64,000 nt of DNA from Deinococcus puniceus. GTDB lineage: Bacteria > Deinococcota > Deinococci > Deinococcales > Deinococcaceae. Positions within the stretch are counted from its first letter, which is position 1; the number at the start of each line of letters is the position of its first letter. Shown here piece after piece: positions 45,195 through 59,200 of this stretch. Where the stretch lies: contig NZ_CP011387.1 in assembly GCF_001644565.1 (NCBI RefSeq), positions 2,154,501 to 2,218,500 on the forward strand, read 5' to 3'. Both the position numbers and the translations under genes were made by a program. The notes beneath the pieces are model-generated. The model was not told the origin of the DNA. It was given only the letters and a program-made list of their open reading frames with translations, and ran no database searches.

Positions 45195-46232
45195 TCATGC
45201 TGCGTCCCCATTCCCGTCCTTCTCCGCCTTGGCAAAGATCATGCGGCCTACGTTGGTCTGCACGTTGTTGATCACTTGGACGCGGGTGGGCTTGCCCCGG
45301 TATTTCATGCCGTCTTCCACCACCACCATCGTGCCGTCGTCCATGTAGCCCACGCCTTGGCCCTGCTGCTGGCCGCCCTTGGTAATCACGATGGTCAGGT
45401 GATCGCCGCTTTGCACTTGGGGCTTGAGGGCCACCGCCGCTTCGTGGATGCTCAGGACTTCAAGGCCGTGCAGCTTGGCGATTTTTCTCAGGTTGCCGTC
45501 GTTGGTCAGCAGCTTGCCGCCTGTGTCGCGGGCCAGCCGAATCAATTTGTCGTCTACGGTGGTCAGGGCGGCATCGTCCCAGTCTTCCACCCGGATCGGC
45601 TGAATCTCGCGGAGTTCTTCCAGTACGCTCAGGCCGCGCTTGCCCCGCGTGCGCTTCTGGGGGTCTGAGTTGTCGGCCAACACCTGCAACTCACGCAAAA
45701 TAAAGCTGGGAATCACCAATTCGCCTTCCAAAAACCCGGCGCGGGCCAGTTCCAGAATGCGCCCGTCGATGATCACGTTGGTATCCAAGATTTTGCTGCC
45801 CGGTTTGCGCCGCACCGAGGGGAACGCGAAGGCTCCGAAAGCGTCGGCGTGCTGGGTGGCGAAGGACACGAAGAAGGCCGCCAGCACCAACGTGACGCCC
45901 ACATTCCAGACCCAGTTGTAAAAGGGCAGGCCGCGCAGGAGGTTGCCCAGCAGCACACTCAGCAGCAGGGCCACGATGAGGCCGAAAGTTGCGGCGGCGA
46001 CAGTGCGCGGCGAGAGCTTTTCGTACCAGCGGGCAAAGGCCGTGAGCCAGCGCCCCGCCAGTTTTTCTCCGCGTGGGGCGAGCAAAAAGCCGGTCAGCGC
46101 ACCCGCCATCATCAGGCTGAGGGTATTGACCAGCGCCAGACCTTCTCCTACATTGCCACTAGAGAGCAGCAATCCGGCGGCCCATCCCGCCAATAGACCC
46201 AGACCCATAATCAACAACCGAAACGCCAGCAT
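45195..46232 (-). CDS. PIN-TRAM domain membrane protein (YacL-like)
   Basis: 345 residues from the ATG at 46232, where a TACACT hexamer lies 8 nt upstream; the longer frame to 46349 is unlikely. Four transmembrane helices occupy about residues 1-140 (LLIMGLGLLAGWAAGLLL; LVNTLSLMMAGALTGFLL; AAATFGLIVALLLSVLL; VGVTLVLAAFFVSFA). A PIN nuclease domain follows with KILDTNVIIDGRI, TVDDKLIRLA and LTNDGNL acidic residues, then a C-terminal TRAM RNA-binding domain (GKPTRVQVINNVQTNVGRMIFA). Probably a membrane-anchored RNase of the bacterial YacL type. Substrate unknown. Confidence 0.9.
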   Translation of the reverse strand: MLAFRLLIMGLGLLAGWAAGLLLSSGNVGEGLALVNTLSLMMAGALTGFLLAPRGEKLAGRWLTAFARWYEKLSPRTVAAATFGLIVALLLSVLLGNLLRGLPFYNWVWNVGVTLVLAAFFVSFATQHADAFGAFAFPSVRRKPGSKILDTNVIIDGRILELARAGFLEGELVIPSFILRELQVLADNSDPQKRTRGKRGLSVLEELREIQPIRVEDWDDAALTTVDDKLIRLARDTGGKLLTNDGNLRKIAKLHGLEVLSIHEAAVALKPQVQSGDHLTIVITKGGQQQGQGVGYMDDGTMVVVEDGMKYRGKPTRVQVINNVQTNVGRMIFAKAEKDGNGDAA

Positions 46233-46487
46233 TATTTCCAAGTGTACTCGTTTGCCCCGCCCCAGCACCCGCTCTTGCCTCTCAATTGGGGCCGACGAAA
46301 TGAATGCTTGGGTCACCATGAGGGCGCTTGAGCCGCAGGGAAACAGCAAAGCTTGCGGTATGACGGAGTTTCCGAGGCACTTTAGATAACTCCTCCGTCA
46401 GCAATATTCGGCAAAGGCACGATACGAACAGAGGCCAGAGCAGTTGCCCCAGCCTCTCTTGTCAAGCGCCCTACTTTCCAAACGTGT

Positions 46488-48358
<1,871 letters not shown>

Positions 48359-48362
<4 letters not shown>

Positions 48363-50341
48363 TTGGTCACCTGCTCTTTGGTTGGCACTGCGGTGGTTTG
48401 GGAGACTTCCACTTTAGACAGACTGGAAGCCGACATCTGGCCCGTTTCCAGTAAGTTGGCGGCTTCATCGGGGGTGGCAATGGCGTCGTCATCGTCGTCC
48501 AGATCGGTGGCGAGGCTTTGCAAGCGTTCCAGTTCGGCGTAGTGGCCGCCCGCCTCCAGCAGCCCTTCGTGCGTGCCCTGCTCCACCACGCGGCCCGCTT
48601 CCAGCACTACGATCTGGTCGGCGTGGCGCAGTGTGCTGACGCGGTGGGCAATGACGATCACGGTGCGCCCGGCGCTGACTTCACGCAGGCCGTCCAGAAT
48701 CTTGCGTTCGGTTTCGGTATCCACGGCACTCAGCGAGTCGTCGAGGATCAGAATCCTTGGCTCGCGTACCAGCGCACGGGCAATGGCGGTGCGCTGGCGT
48801 TGGCCGCCCGACAGGGTTACGCCACGTTCACCCAGCATGGTGTCGTAGCCTGCCGGAAAGCCCTCTATGTCGCCGTCCAGACCGGCCAACCGCGCCGCAT
48901 TCCGCACGCGGGCGGGGTCGGGCATCTGCGGAATATCGGGGGTGGGAGGCGCGCCCACCACGCTAATTCCGGTGGGCACGCGCGGCAAGTCACGGTTGCC
49001 GAGGCCGAAGCCGATGTTGTTGGCAATGGTATCGCTGAACAGGAACGGTTCCTGCGGCACGATGCTGATGGCGTCGCGCAGGGTGTTCAGGGGAATAATC
49101 CGCACGTCCTGACCGTCCATCTTGACCACGCCCGACGTCGGATCCATAGAGCGGGTGATCAGTTGTGCCAGCAGGGTTTTGCCGCTTCCGGTGGGGCCAG
49201 TGATCCCCAAAAAGGTTCCGGCGGGAATGGTCAGATCGATGTTTTCCAGCACACGGGCGTTCCCGTAATTCAGGCTCACGTTGTCGAAAGCCACGTCGCC
49301 CAGCAGGTCGCGGATGCGGGTATTGGTGCGGTTGCGGTCATCGTGAACCAGCGGGCGGGCATCCATCATCTCGCGCAGCCGCAGCCACGAGGCCAGCCCG
49401 CGCTGCGTGACCCCGGTGATCCAGCCCACCATCAGCATGGGCCACGCTAAGCGCTCCAGCGTGCCCACGAACTGCACGAACATGCCCACCGTAAAGGTGC
49501 CGTCGTTGGTCGGACTCAGAATCAGGCGGCCCCCCACCAGCAGGATCAATCCGAAGGCCAGCCCGATCAGCAGGCTGGCAAACGAGCGCAGCGGGCCTTC
49601 CACTTTGGTCAGGTCGATGTTGCGGCGCAGCAACTGTAGGTTCATAGCCCTGTAGTCGGCAATTTCGCGGTCTTCGATGGCGTAGCCCTTCACCACCCGC
49701 GCTCCACTGAAGTTTTCCTGCGCTTTGGCGGCGATCAGGCTGTTCTGCTCCTGCGCCAGTCGGTGCCGCTTGCTGATCTGACGGGCCAGATAAAACAGCA
49801 CGCCCACGATGATGGGCAACACGGCAATGACAATCAGGGTCAGTTGCCAGCTCAGGCCGAACATCACGGCAAAGGCGGTGACGAAGCCCGACACGATGTT
49901 CACGATCTGCCACGCGCCGAAGCCCAGCATTTCGCGCACGGCGCTCAGGTCACCCGTCAGGCGGTTCATCAGGTCGCCCGTTTTGGCGCGGTCATAGTAG
50001 TGCTTGTCCAGCGTTTGCAGGTGGGCAAACAGGTCGCGCCGGATTTCGTACTCGGTCTGGCGCGAAGCCACCACGATCATGCGGCGCATTAGCAGCATGA
50101 ATCCGCCCGCCGTGAGGGCCGCAAGCACGATGCCCAGCGCGTACAGGCCCGCCGTCGCCAACGTAATGCCCGCCGTGTCGGGGTTGGTGTCGCTCTGCCC
50201 GGTCAGGCCGTCGATGGTGAGGCGAATAAAGTAGTAGGGCAACAGGTTGACGCTGTTGGCGACGATGACGGCCAGCAGACCGATGACGTACTGCCGCGTA
50301 TGCATTTTCAGGTACGGCGCTAGGGTTCTTAAACTTTCCAA
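48359..50341 (-). CDS. ABC exporter, subunit with degenerate site (Asp Walker B)
   Basis: 660 residues from a TTG start (GAGG lies 6 nt upstream; ATG at residue 13 is an alternative). Six-helix exporter domain, then Walker [12 protein letters not shown] near 384, canonical signature LSGGQRQR near 512 and Walker [15 protein letters not shown] near 534, where the catalytic Glu is Asp. An insertion of about 40 Pro-rich residues lies between Q-loop and signature. With its partner it forms one consensus and one degenerate ATP site, as in TM287/288 and BmrCD. First gene of the operon. Confidence 0.92.
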
Positions 50342-50828
50342 GGGAAACCTCGTGTGGGTCAGGACTGCTCAGCAACATCAGGCCAGACCGAAACAATGGG
50401 CGAGAAACGGGAGAAGGGACACCTCAGTTGCCTTGCCCACCAAGAGGCCAGACAACCCGCAAGAGCGCCAGCATACGCCCAATGGCACAGCTTGAAATGC
50501 GCGTTATGGCGCATCCGCCCATCTATGAACTTCTGCTTTAGGGCTGCTGAGCGCGGGGACTGAAAACTGCTTTGCCGCCGTCCCAAGCGGCTTTTCACCT
50601 CAGCATGTCACGGCCTAGGCGCACACGGACACACCCAAGTGCAGGCAGCGGGGCGCAACTGATGACGTTCAGACCCCCTTCCACAGAGCCGGAGGCCTGT
50701 GTTGACACCTTTAGGGGGCGGTGCTACCATTCACAACCGGAAGAGAACGCGCAGGCGGACAACTTCCATGTTCAAGGTTCCATGCTCAAGGAAACCGCTT
50801 TTTCGGCTTTCCGGCGCAGGCTCAAGGT
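50342..50828. other. 487-bp divergent region upstream of the tRNA cluster
   Basis: It lies between the ABC exporter (minus) and tRNA-Thr (plus). It carries a consensus tRNA promoter at 50702-50730 and an ATGCGC/GCGCAT palindrome at 50497-50514. No ORF with good codon use. The ABC promoter is probably in 50350-50500 but is not distinct. Confidence 0.6.
50702..50730 (+). promoter_or_regulatory. Consensus promoter of the tRNA cluster
   Basis: -35 TTGACA (50702-50707), 17-bp spacer, -10 TACCAT (50725-50730), about 100 bp before the first tRNA. A G-run follows the -35. Confidence 0.88.
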
Positions 50829-50905
<77 letters not shown>

Positions 50906-50954
50906 GATTCTACGAAACCACGCGTGGAATAGCAGTAAACGGGCCAAAACTGGG

Positions 50955-51042
<88 letters not shown>

Positions 51043-51047
51043 CAAGG

Positions 51048-51122
<75 letters not shown>

Positions 51123-51132
51123 TACTTTTTTC

Positions 51133-51208
<76 letters not shown>

Positions 51209-51213
51209 ACCTG

Positions 51214-51246
51214 AAAACGCGGCCTGCGACGAGTGGGCCGCGTTTT
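51214..51246 (+). terminator. Terminator after the tRNA cluster
   Basis: Perfect 11-bp stem (51214-51224 with 51236-51246) with A and T flanks, 6 bp after tRNA-Thr(GGT). tuf therefore probably needs its own promoter in 51250-51395 unless termination is partial. Confidence 0.85.
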
Positions 51247-51411
51247 CTCTAGTCTTTACTCCAGTTCGACCCATTACTTCGCCCTCTCTTCAGCACGGCA
51301 GGCTTCCTCTACCCCAGCGGGGCGCGGGCCTGTAAACTTGGAAGGCTTGCCCGCTGCCCACTCCCTTCCATCAGGGACGAAGGCCGGGTGACCCACCTAG
51401 GAGGATTCATC

Positions 51412-52629
<1,218 letters not shown>

Positions 52630-52670
52630 GCGTCAATTCAAGCTGAGTTCCTGAAGTTGGGAGCTTGAAA

Positions 52671-52705
52671 GGAGAGGGGGCTTACGGGCCTTCTCTCCCT
52701 TTTTT
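52671..52705 (+). terminator. Terminator of tuf
   Basis: Stem GGAGAG-GGC / GCC-CTCTCC with a 2-nt symmetric bulge, 6-nt loop and a T tract, 42 bp after the tuf stop. Confidence 0.85.
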
Positions 52706-52710
52706 GGTTG

Positions 52711-52768
52711 AAGTTGGAAAGCGAACCCCCTTGCTGACGCAATGCCCTTCCATGAGGGGAGGATAGGG
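52711..52768. repeat. Hairpin repeat family 2, partial copy
   Basis: AAGTTGGAA, then GCGAACCCCCTTGCTGACGCAATGCC and a GAGGGGAGGA block. The first 50 bp match the start of the 40.7-kb copy including its AAGTTGGAA lead-in; the second half is missing. Confidence 0.6.
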
Positions 52769-52776
52769 CGGCCAAT

Positions 52777-53040
52777 TTAGTACACGTGGAAATCTTTTAA
52801 CCCAGTCGCCTCGCTGTACTGGGTCTGGACTTCACGCACTCGGGCGTGGGGCGGCCCCCGGTGAAGCCAGTGCAGCAAGCGATCTAGGTCGGCTTGGTCG
52901 CCTTCTGCAATGACTTCTACCTGTCCATCGGTCAGGTTTTCGGCGTAGCCTTGAAGCTTGAGGTCGCGGGCGTAGCGCTGCACAAAACGGCGGTAGCCCA
53001 CGCCCTGAACGGTTCCGGTGACAAGAGCGGTAAGGCGCAT
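52777..53040 (-). CDS. Acylphosphatase
   Basis: Hydrolyses acyl phosphates. It has 87 residues from the ATG at 53040, typical for the family. Signature VTGTVQGVGYRRFVQRYA near the N-terminus with catalytic Arg in GYRRF, and the Asn-bearing GYAENLTDGQVEVIAEG. A TACCAT hexamer lies 9 nt upstream of the ATG. The longer frame to 53115 has no support. Convergent with tuf. Confidence 0.93.
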   Translation of the reverse strand: MRLTALVTGTVQGVGYRRFVQRYARDLKLQGYAENLTDGQVEVIAEGDQADLDRLLHWLHRGPPHARVREVQTQYSEATGLKDFHVY

Positions 53041-53243
53041 ATAGGGCGCATGGTAGCGGGCGCGGGGCAGGGGCAAGTGTCTGTCAGGTTCCGCTGTGCG
53101 CCCGAGCGCTCCCACCGTGTCTGATGGTCAGGTGAGACGAGGCCCCCTGACATTCATGTGAGTGCGGCTAGAATAGCGGGAATGCCCGCTCCTGTCGTCT
53201 TGGCCGCCTCCTTGACCCGCACCCCATTCCCCGTGTGTCCGCT

Positions 53244-56200
53244 GTGACAGACGGCTCTGAACCCCATTTGCCTGACCCGGCCTTGCCGCCCCAACAGGGC
53301 GACCCCAAGCCGAGTCCTCGGCGCAGGCGTTGGCCTTGGGTGCTCCTGGCCATCTTTTTGGTGCTGATGGCGGTGGTCACCCTGACGCCGCGCCTGTTGG
53401 GTGGGCTGATCTTGTCCCGGCTGGGAGACGATTTGCAAATTACGGCAGACCGAACGGGCGGGCCGCTGTGGTCTCCCACTCTGTCGGGGGCCACCGTCAA
53501 ACTGCCGGGAATAGAGGGCACGGCAGCCAGAGCTGGCGTCACTGTGGCGGGCGTAGACCTCGCGTCGCGCACCGTGAAGCTGAATGTGGCAGTGCAGGAC
53601 GCCACCGTGAACCTGAAATTACAGGAGTTGCTGAGGGGCGGCGGCGCGGCGGGCGAAGGCGGCTGGAAAGTGGTGCTGGGCGGACTGGACGTGAACAACG
53701 CCCGCGTGAACGTGAACGGCGAGGGCGTGAATATCCCCAACGGAAGCTTCCGCGTAGAACAGGGCGAAAACGGTGCGCTGGCCGTGAAGGGCCGCACCAC
53801 GGAAGGCGAACTGAACGCCGACGTGCAGGTGTCTCAAGGCAAGGACGGCAACATCTTTGGCCTGAATTTGGACGCCGATGCCCGCGTGCTGAACCACTAC
53901 TGGCCGGGAGTCACGGCGGGCCGCATTACTGGGCGCTACGTCCTGAACGACGGCCCGATTCGCGGAGATTTGAAGGTGACAGACGCGGCCTTGCGCGTAC
54001 CACAGGCCAAATTCGTGACTGTGAACAACGTCAACGGAACCGCCACGCACCGGGGCGACAGAGTTGATCTGAAGTTGGCGGGGCGCGGCTGGAATGGCCC
54101 GGTGAACGCGGTGGGTGCAGTCGACCTCAAGGCCCAGAACTGGAGTGTGACCGCCGACGCCGACCCGACTGTGGCTGGCCTCGCCAAAGCATTCGGCACG
54201 ACTGGCACGGGCAATCTGAATTTGCGGGTCACGGCTGGCGGCTGGAGTACGGTGCGCGTGAAAGCCTATGCCAAGGGCGCGGGCCAAGTGGCGGGCGTGC
54301 CCTTCCGCGATGCCAACGTGGAATACACCCTGCTGACCGAAGACGGCAACAGCGCCGGGCAGACCAACGACTTGGCCTTCAGCGTAAAGACCGCGCTGGC
54401 CGGAAATCAGGCCATCACCGGGCGCTGGGCACTGGGCCGAACGGGAAGCGCTGAAGTACAAGGAACACTGGCGGGCCAACCCCTCACGCTGGCCGCCAAG
54501 ATTGATGCACAGAATGTGTTGACGCTGGGCGGTACGGCGCTGGGCGGGCCTGCACGCGGTTCCTTCGACCTGAAAACGCAGGCTATAGACGCGGTGCTGA
54601 ATCCGGAAGTGAGCGGCGTGGGCGCACGGGTGGCCCTGACCGGCAAACCCTCGGACTTGCGGGCGGCCATCAGTGGGGGCACGGTGGGGCCATTTGAGCT
54701 GGCAGGCACGGCGCAGCTGAACGCACAGGGCTTGACAGCTGACCTGCAAAGCGGGCAAGGCATGGCGGCTGGAGCAATTGCCCTCAAGCTTGACCGCGAA
54801 TTTAAGGGCACTTGGAGCGCCCAGAACCTCAGCGGCGCGGGCATTACTCTGGGCGGCGAAGGGCAATTGGACGCGACGGGCGGCGACCTGACGGGCACGC
54901 TAACGGCTGGCCTGCCCGGATTGACCGCACCCCTCACTGGCCCTCTGAATCTGAATTATGTGCGGCAACGCGGCACGTTTGAACCCGGCAACCAGCGTCT
55001 GACGTGGAACGGCGATACCTTCGGCCTGAGCGCCCGCAACTTGGCGGTGGCGGGCGGCGTGACCGTGAACGGCGATTTGAACGTGACCACCGCCCTGAAA
55101 GCCACTGGCAACCTGACGGCGCGGGGCAACGGCTTCGATGTGACCGCCACCGCACGCGGCGACACGGCCAGCTTGCGCGGGGTGCTGGGTACGGCGGGCA
55201 ACCGCGTGACCGTGCTGGCCGACACGCAACTCTCGGCGGGATTCCTAACAGACGCCCGCATTGAGGGGGCCGACATCGCGGGGACGGTCAGTGTGCAAGA
55301 CGGGCTGCGCTTTTCTCTGACCACCGCTAATGCAGCGGGCAGGCGCGATACGGCACGCGGCGTCATTGACGGCTCCAATTGGGACGCCACAGGCCGGGTC
55401 AATCTGGCGGCCCTGCGCCCGCTCTTGCCTGCGCTGGCCGAGCAAGGGCTGGATGGAACCCTCGATCTGGCGTTGGCAGGCTTAGGCGGCAGCGCACGTG
55501 TGAATGCTTCGGCAGCGGGCGCGGGCGTCAGCGGCACTTTGCAGCGCAACGGGCAGGGGGCGCGGCAGCCCATCACCGCCGATCTGAACGTGACCTATCC
55601 GAGTGTGAGGGCGCAATTGGCAGGCCGGGTGTTTCCCAATGTGCAGGTCAGCGGCAGCGGCACCTACCGCAACGGTACCGACGCGCCGCAAACGCTGAGT
55701 GCTGTGCTGGCGGGCGAATACGGCAACCTGAATGCCCGCCTGACCGGGCGCACCGGGCCGCTCTCGTTTAGTGGCGTCACCATTCCCGCGCAGGCCGTGA
55801 ATCTGACCGGAACCGTGACGCCCAACCTGACGGCGGCGGGAACGTGGGGCAATCTGAACGTGACCTACGACGCCCGCACCGGACTGGCCCGCGTGACCGG
55901 GCGGCAAACGCTGACCGCGCTGGGCCAGACCGGAACCGTGCAAGGGCGTGCCACTTGGGGGCCGGGGCGCAGCACCGATGCTGGGGGCAGCCAAACCTTC
56001 CGGGGAGCTGTGGAAGCCAGCGGCGTGCTGGATCAATACACGGTCGCGCTGAGCGGCCCTTGGGACAGCCTGAACGTGCGCCTGAGCGACGGCGAAGGCT
56101 TGCGGGCCAGCGGCAAAGCCTCGCTGCCTTCGGGCCGGTACGACGTGGATTTGCGCGGCCCGATTGCGGGCGGTACGGCGGCAGGCGGCCTCTTTATAGA

Positions 56201-59200
56201 TGGCAATGTGACCGGCACCGGCACTGAGCCACGCGGCACCGTGAACGTGTTCGACGGCGCGGGCGGCAGTGCCAGCGTGAGCCTGCGTGGCTTTTCTGAT
56301 CTGGACTTGCGGGCACGCGGCCTGACGTTGGGTGGGCAAAAACTGTACGGCGACTTGAGCGCCCGGAACAACGTTCTGAGCGGCGTCATCGACGCGGGCC
56401 CCTTCCGCCTAACCGCTGCGGGGGGCCGAGTGCGTGCAGTGGGCGAATTCGTGGGCCAAAGCGTGATCGCCAGCGGCAAACTGACCCTGCCCGCCACCGT
56501 GTCTGACCTGAATGTGCGCGTGAATGGCCCTTACCTGAGTGCCAACGCCACCGGCAGCGTGTCCGATCTGCGCGGCACGGTGCGTCTGAATGCCCAAAGT
56601 TTCGGCCCAGCAGGGGTGCGGGTCAGCATTCCGGCGCAGGTGTTGCCCCTGAACGCCTCGCTGACTGGGGCGCGGGCCAACATCGGCGGCCTGACCTTCT
56701 TGGGCGGTGACTGGAGCGGCGCGGCAAACTTGCGCTATGTCCTGAGTACGGCGGCCAACAGCACGCCCGGACAACTCCGCTTGGAAGGCAACGGCCCGCA
56801 ACTGCTGGCGATTCCTTCCGGCCCGGTGGCAGGCCGTGTCACGGTGCTGCCCAGCATCGGCGGCACGCTCAGCGCCAGCCTCTCCCCCGCCCTGCCCTTC
56901 TTACCCGAAGCGGTACGGAAGGAAATTGTGCCCGGCAGACTCGTCGCGCAAATTTCGGCAGCGGGCGCAGTCCTGACCACCACTGGCACGCGCTATCTGA
57001 ATGACCCGCTGAACCTCTCGGCGCGGGTGGGCTGGAAGAACGGCGTCACCGCTTCCGGCACGCTGATCCACCCCGGTTCGCGAATTCCGGTTCGCTACGA
57101 CGGGCGTGACTTGACGCTAGACAGCTTGGTGCTGAATGCCCGCGCCCTGCAACCCGTGTTGCCCGGACTGACCGGAACCCTGACCGCCAGCCTGACCGTA
57201 CCGAAGCTGGACTTCGCACAGGCCGATGGACGGGCGCGGGTGAATCTGGCGCTGGGAGGGCAGCGGGCAGACGGACTGGTGTCGCTGCGGCGCGGACAAC
57301 TGGGAGCAGACCTGACCAGCACCCTCGCGGGCCTGAATCTGCGGGTGCGCGGGCCGCTGTATCCACAAGCCGACGCCGTGCTGAACATAGACGGCGTGCG
57401 TGGAACCCTCACCGGAAGCGCCGCCGACACACTGAATTTGCGGGCAGCGGGCGATTTTCAGGGCCAAGCTCTTGACCTGACGGCCAGTGCCGCAGGATTG
57501 ACGGGCAAAGGTCAGATCAAAGTGGCGGGCAACGTGGCGGGCCAGAGCATCAATGCCAGCGGCACCCTCGTTTCCGGCGTGCTGTCAGGCCTGAATCTGC
57601 GGGTTAGTGGGCCCTATCTGAGTGCCAATGCCAGCGGCGATCTCTCCACTTTACGCGGTCTGGTACGCCTGAATGCCCAAAGCTTCGGGCCAGCAGAGGC
57701 CCGCGTCAGCCTTCCGGCTCAGGTGTTGCCCCTCACGGCATCGGTCAGCACGGGGCGCGTGAATGTGGGCGGCCTCGGCTATGCAGGCGGCCAATGGAAC
57801 GGCGCGGCGAACCTGCGCTACGGCTTCGGCAGCACGCCGGGAACGCTGCAACTCGTGGGCAACGGGGCGCAACTGCTGGCCCTGCCCTCCGGCCCCGTCG
57901 CAGGCCGCGTCACGGTGCTGCCTACCATCGGCGGCACGCTCAGCGCCAGCCTCTCCCCCGCCCTGCCCTTCTTGCCGGAAGCCGTGCGGAAGGAGTTCGT
58001 GGCCGGAAGATTGATCGCCCAACTCTCAGCTACGGGTGCGGCACTGACCACCGACGGCACGCGCTATGTGGGCCAGCCGTTGGGACTGGCGGCACGGGTG
58101 AATTGGAAGAACGGCGTCACCGCTTCCGGCACGCTGACCCATCCGGGCTCGCGGATTCCGGTTCACTACGACGGGCGCGATTTGAATATTGACGGAGCCG
58201 TACTGGACGCCCGCGCCCTGCAACCGTTCCTCAGCGGCGTAACCGGAACCCTCAGCGCCAGCCTCAGCGTGCCCAAGTTAGATTTTGCAGCGGCCAGCGG
58301 GCGGGCACAGGTCAATTTGGCGCTGGGGGGTCAGCGGGCGGTGGGAGCCGTGACCGTGCAGCGCGGGCAGGTGGGCGCAGACCTGACCAGTACGCTGGCG
58401 GGTCTAGACGTGCGGGTACGCGGCCCCCTCTACCCGCAGGCCGACGCCGTGCTGAACGTGGACGGCGTGGGGGGAACCCTGACCGGAAGCGCCGCCGAGA
58501 CGCTGAACTTGCGGGCAGCGGGCGTGTATGAAGGCCGGAATTTGAATCTGACCGCCAGCGCAAGCAACCTGACGACTGGGGCCGCTTCGGCACAACTGGC
58601 CGGAACCGTGTCGGGCGCGGCAGTAAATATCAGCCTTAAGCAAAATGCAGGGAAATGGAACACGGCGGGCAGCCTGAATGTGCCCGATCTGCGAACGCTG
58701 ACCGCCACCAACGGTTCGGGCGGCACGGCGGGCAACCTCAGCGCCACCATCGGCGGCACGCTGGACAACCTGACCCTGAACGCGCTGGGTGAGGCGGCGG
58801 GCGTGCGCTTCTCGGCTCCGGCCAGCTACAGGGGCGGTGTGTTGCGGTTGGCGGGCGCGTCGGCCACGCTGCCCGACCTGCTGACGGTGCGAGCCAGCGG
58901 GCCAGTGTTTCCCACGCTGGGGCTGAGCGCCAAAGCCACCCTGACGGACTATCTGCCGGGAACGTACACGGTGCAGGCCAGCGGCAGCCTCTCCAAACCG
59001 GATGTGAACGCGCAGGGCACGCTGCAAAATGCGCCCACCGGACTGCAAGCCGGGGGCAGCCGCGTGACCGCCCGCCTGCTGGGGCAGGATTACCGCCTGA
59101 CCTTTGTGGGCGAACCCTTGGCCGGATTTGTGCGCGGGCAACTGGGGGCGAATGCGCTGGGCGGGTTGTTGGATTCCCGCCTCGCCCTGAACACCAGCTA

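Noticed and set aside
46361..46400. TGACGGAG/CTCCGTCA inverted repeat between the PIN-TRAM and ABC genes
   Set aside because: 8-bp arms 24 bp apart without T tract; too weak to call a terminator or operator on its own.
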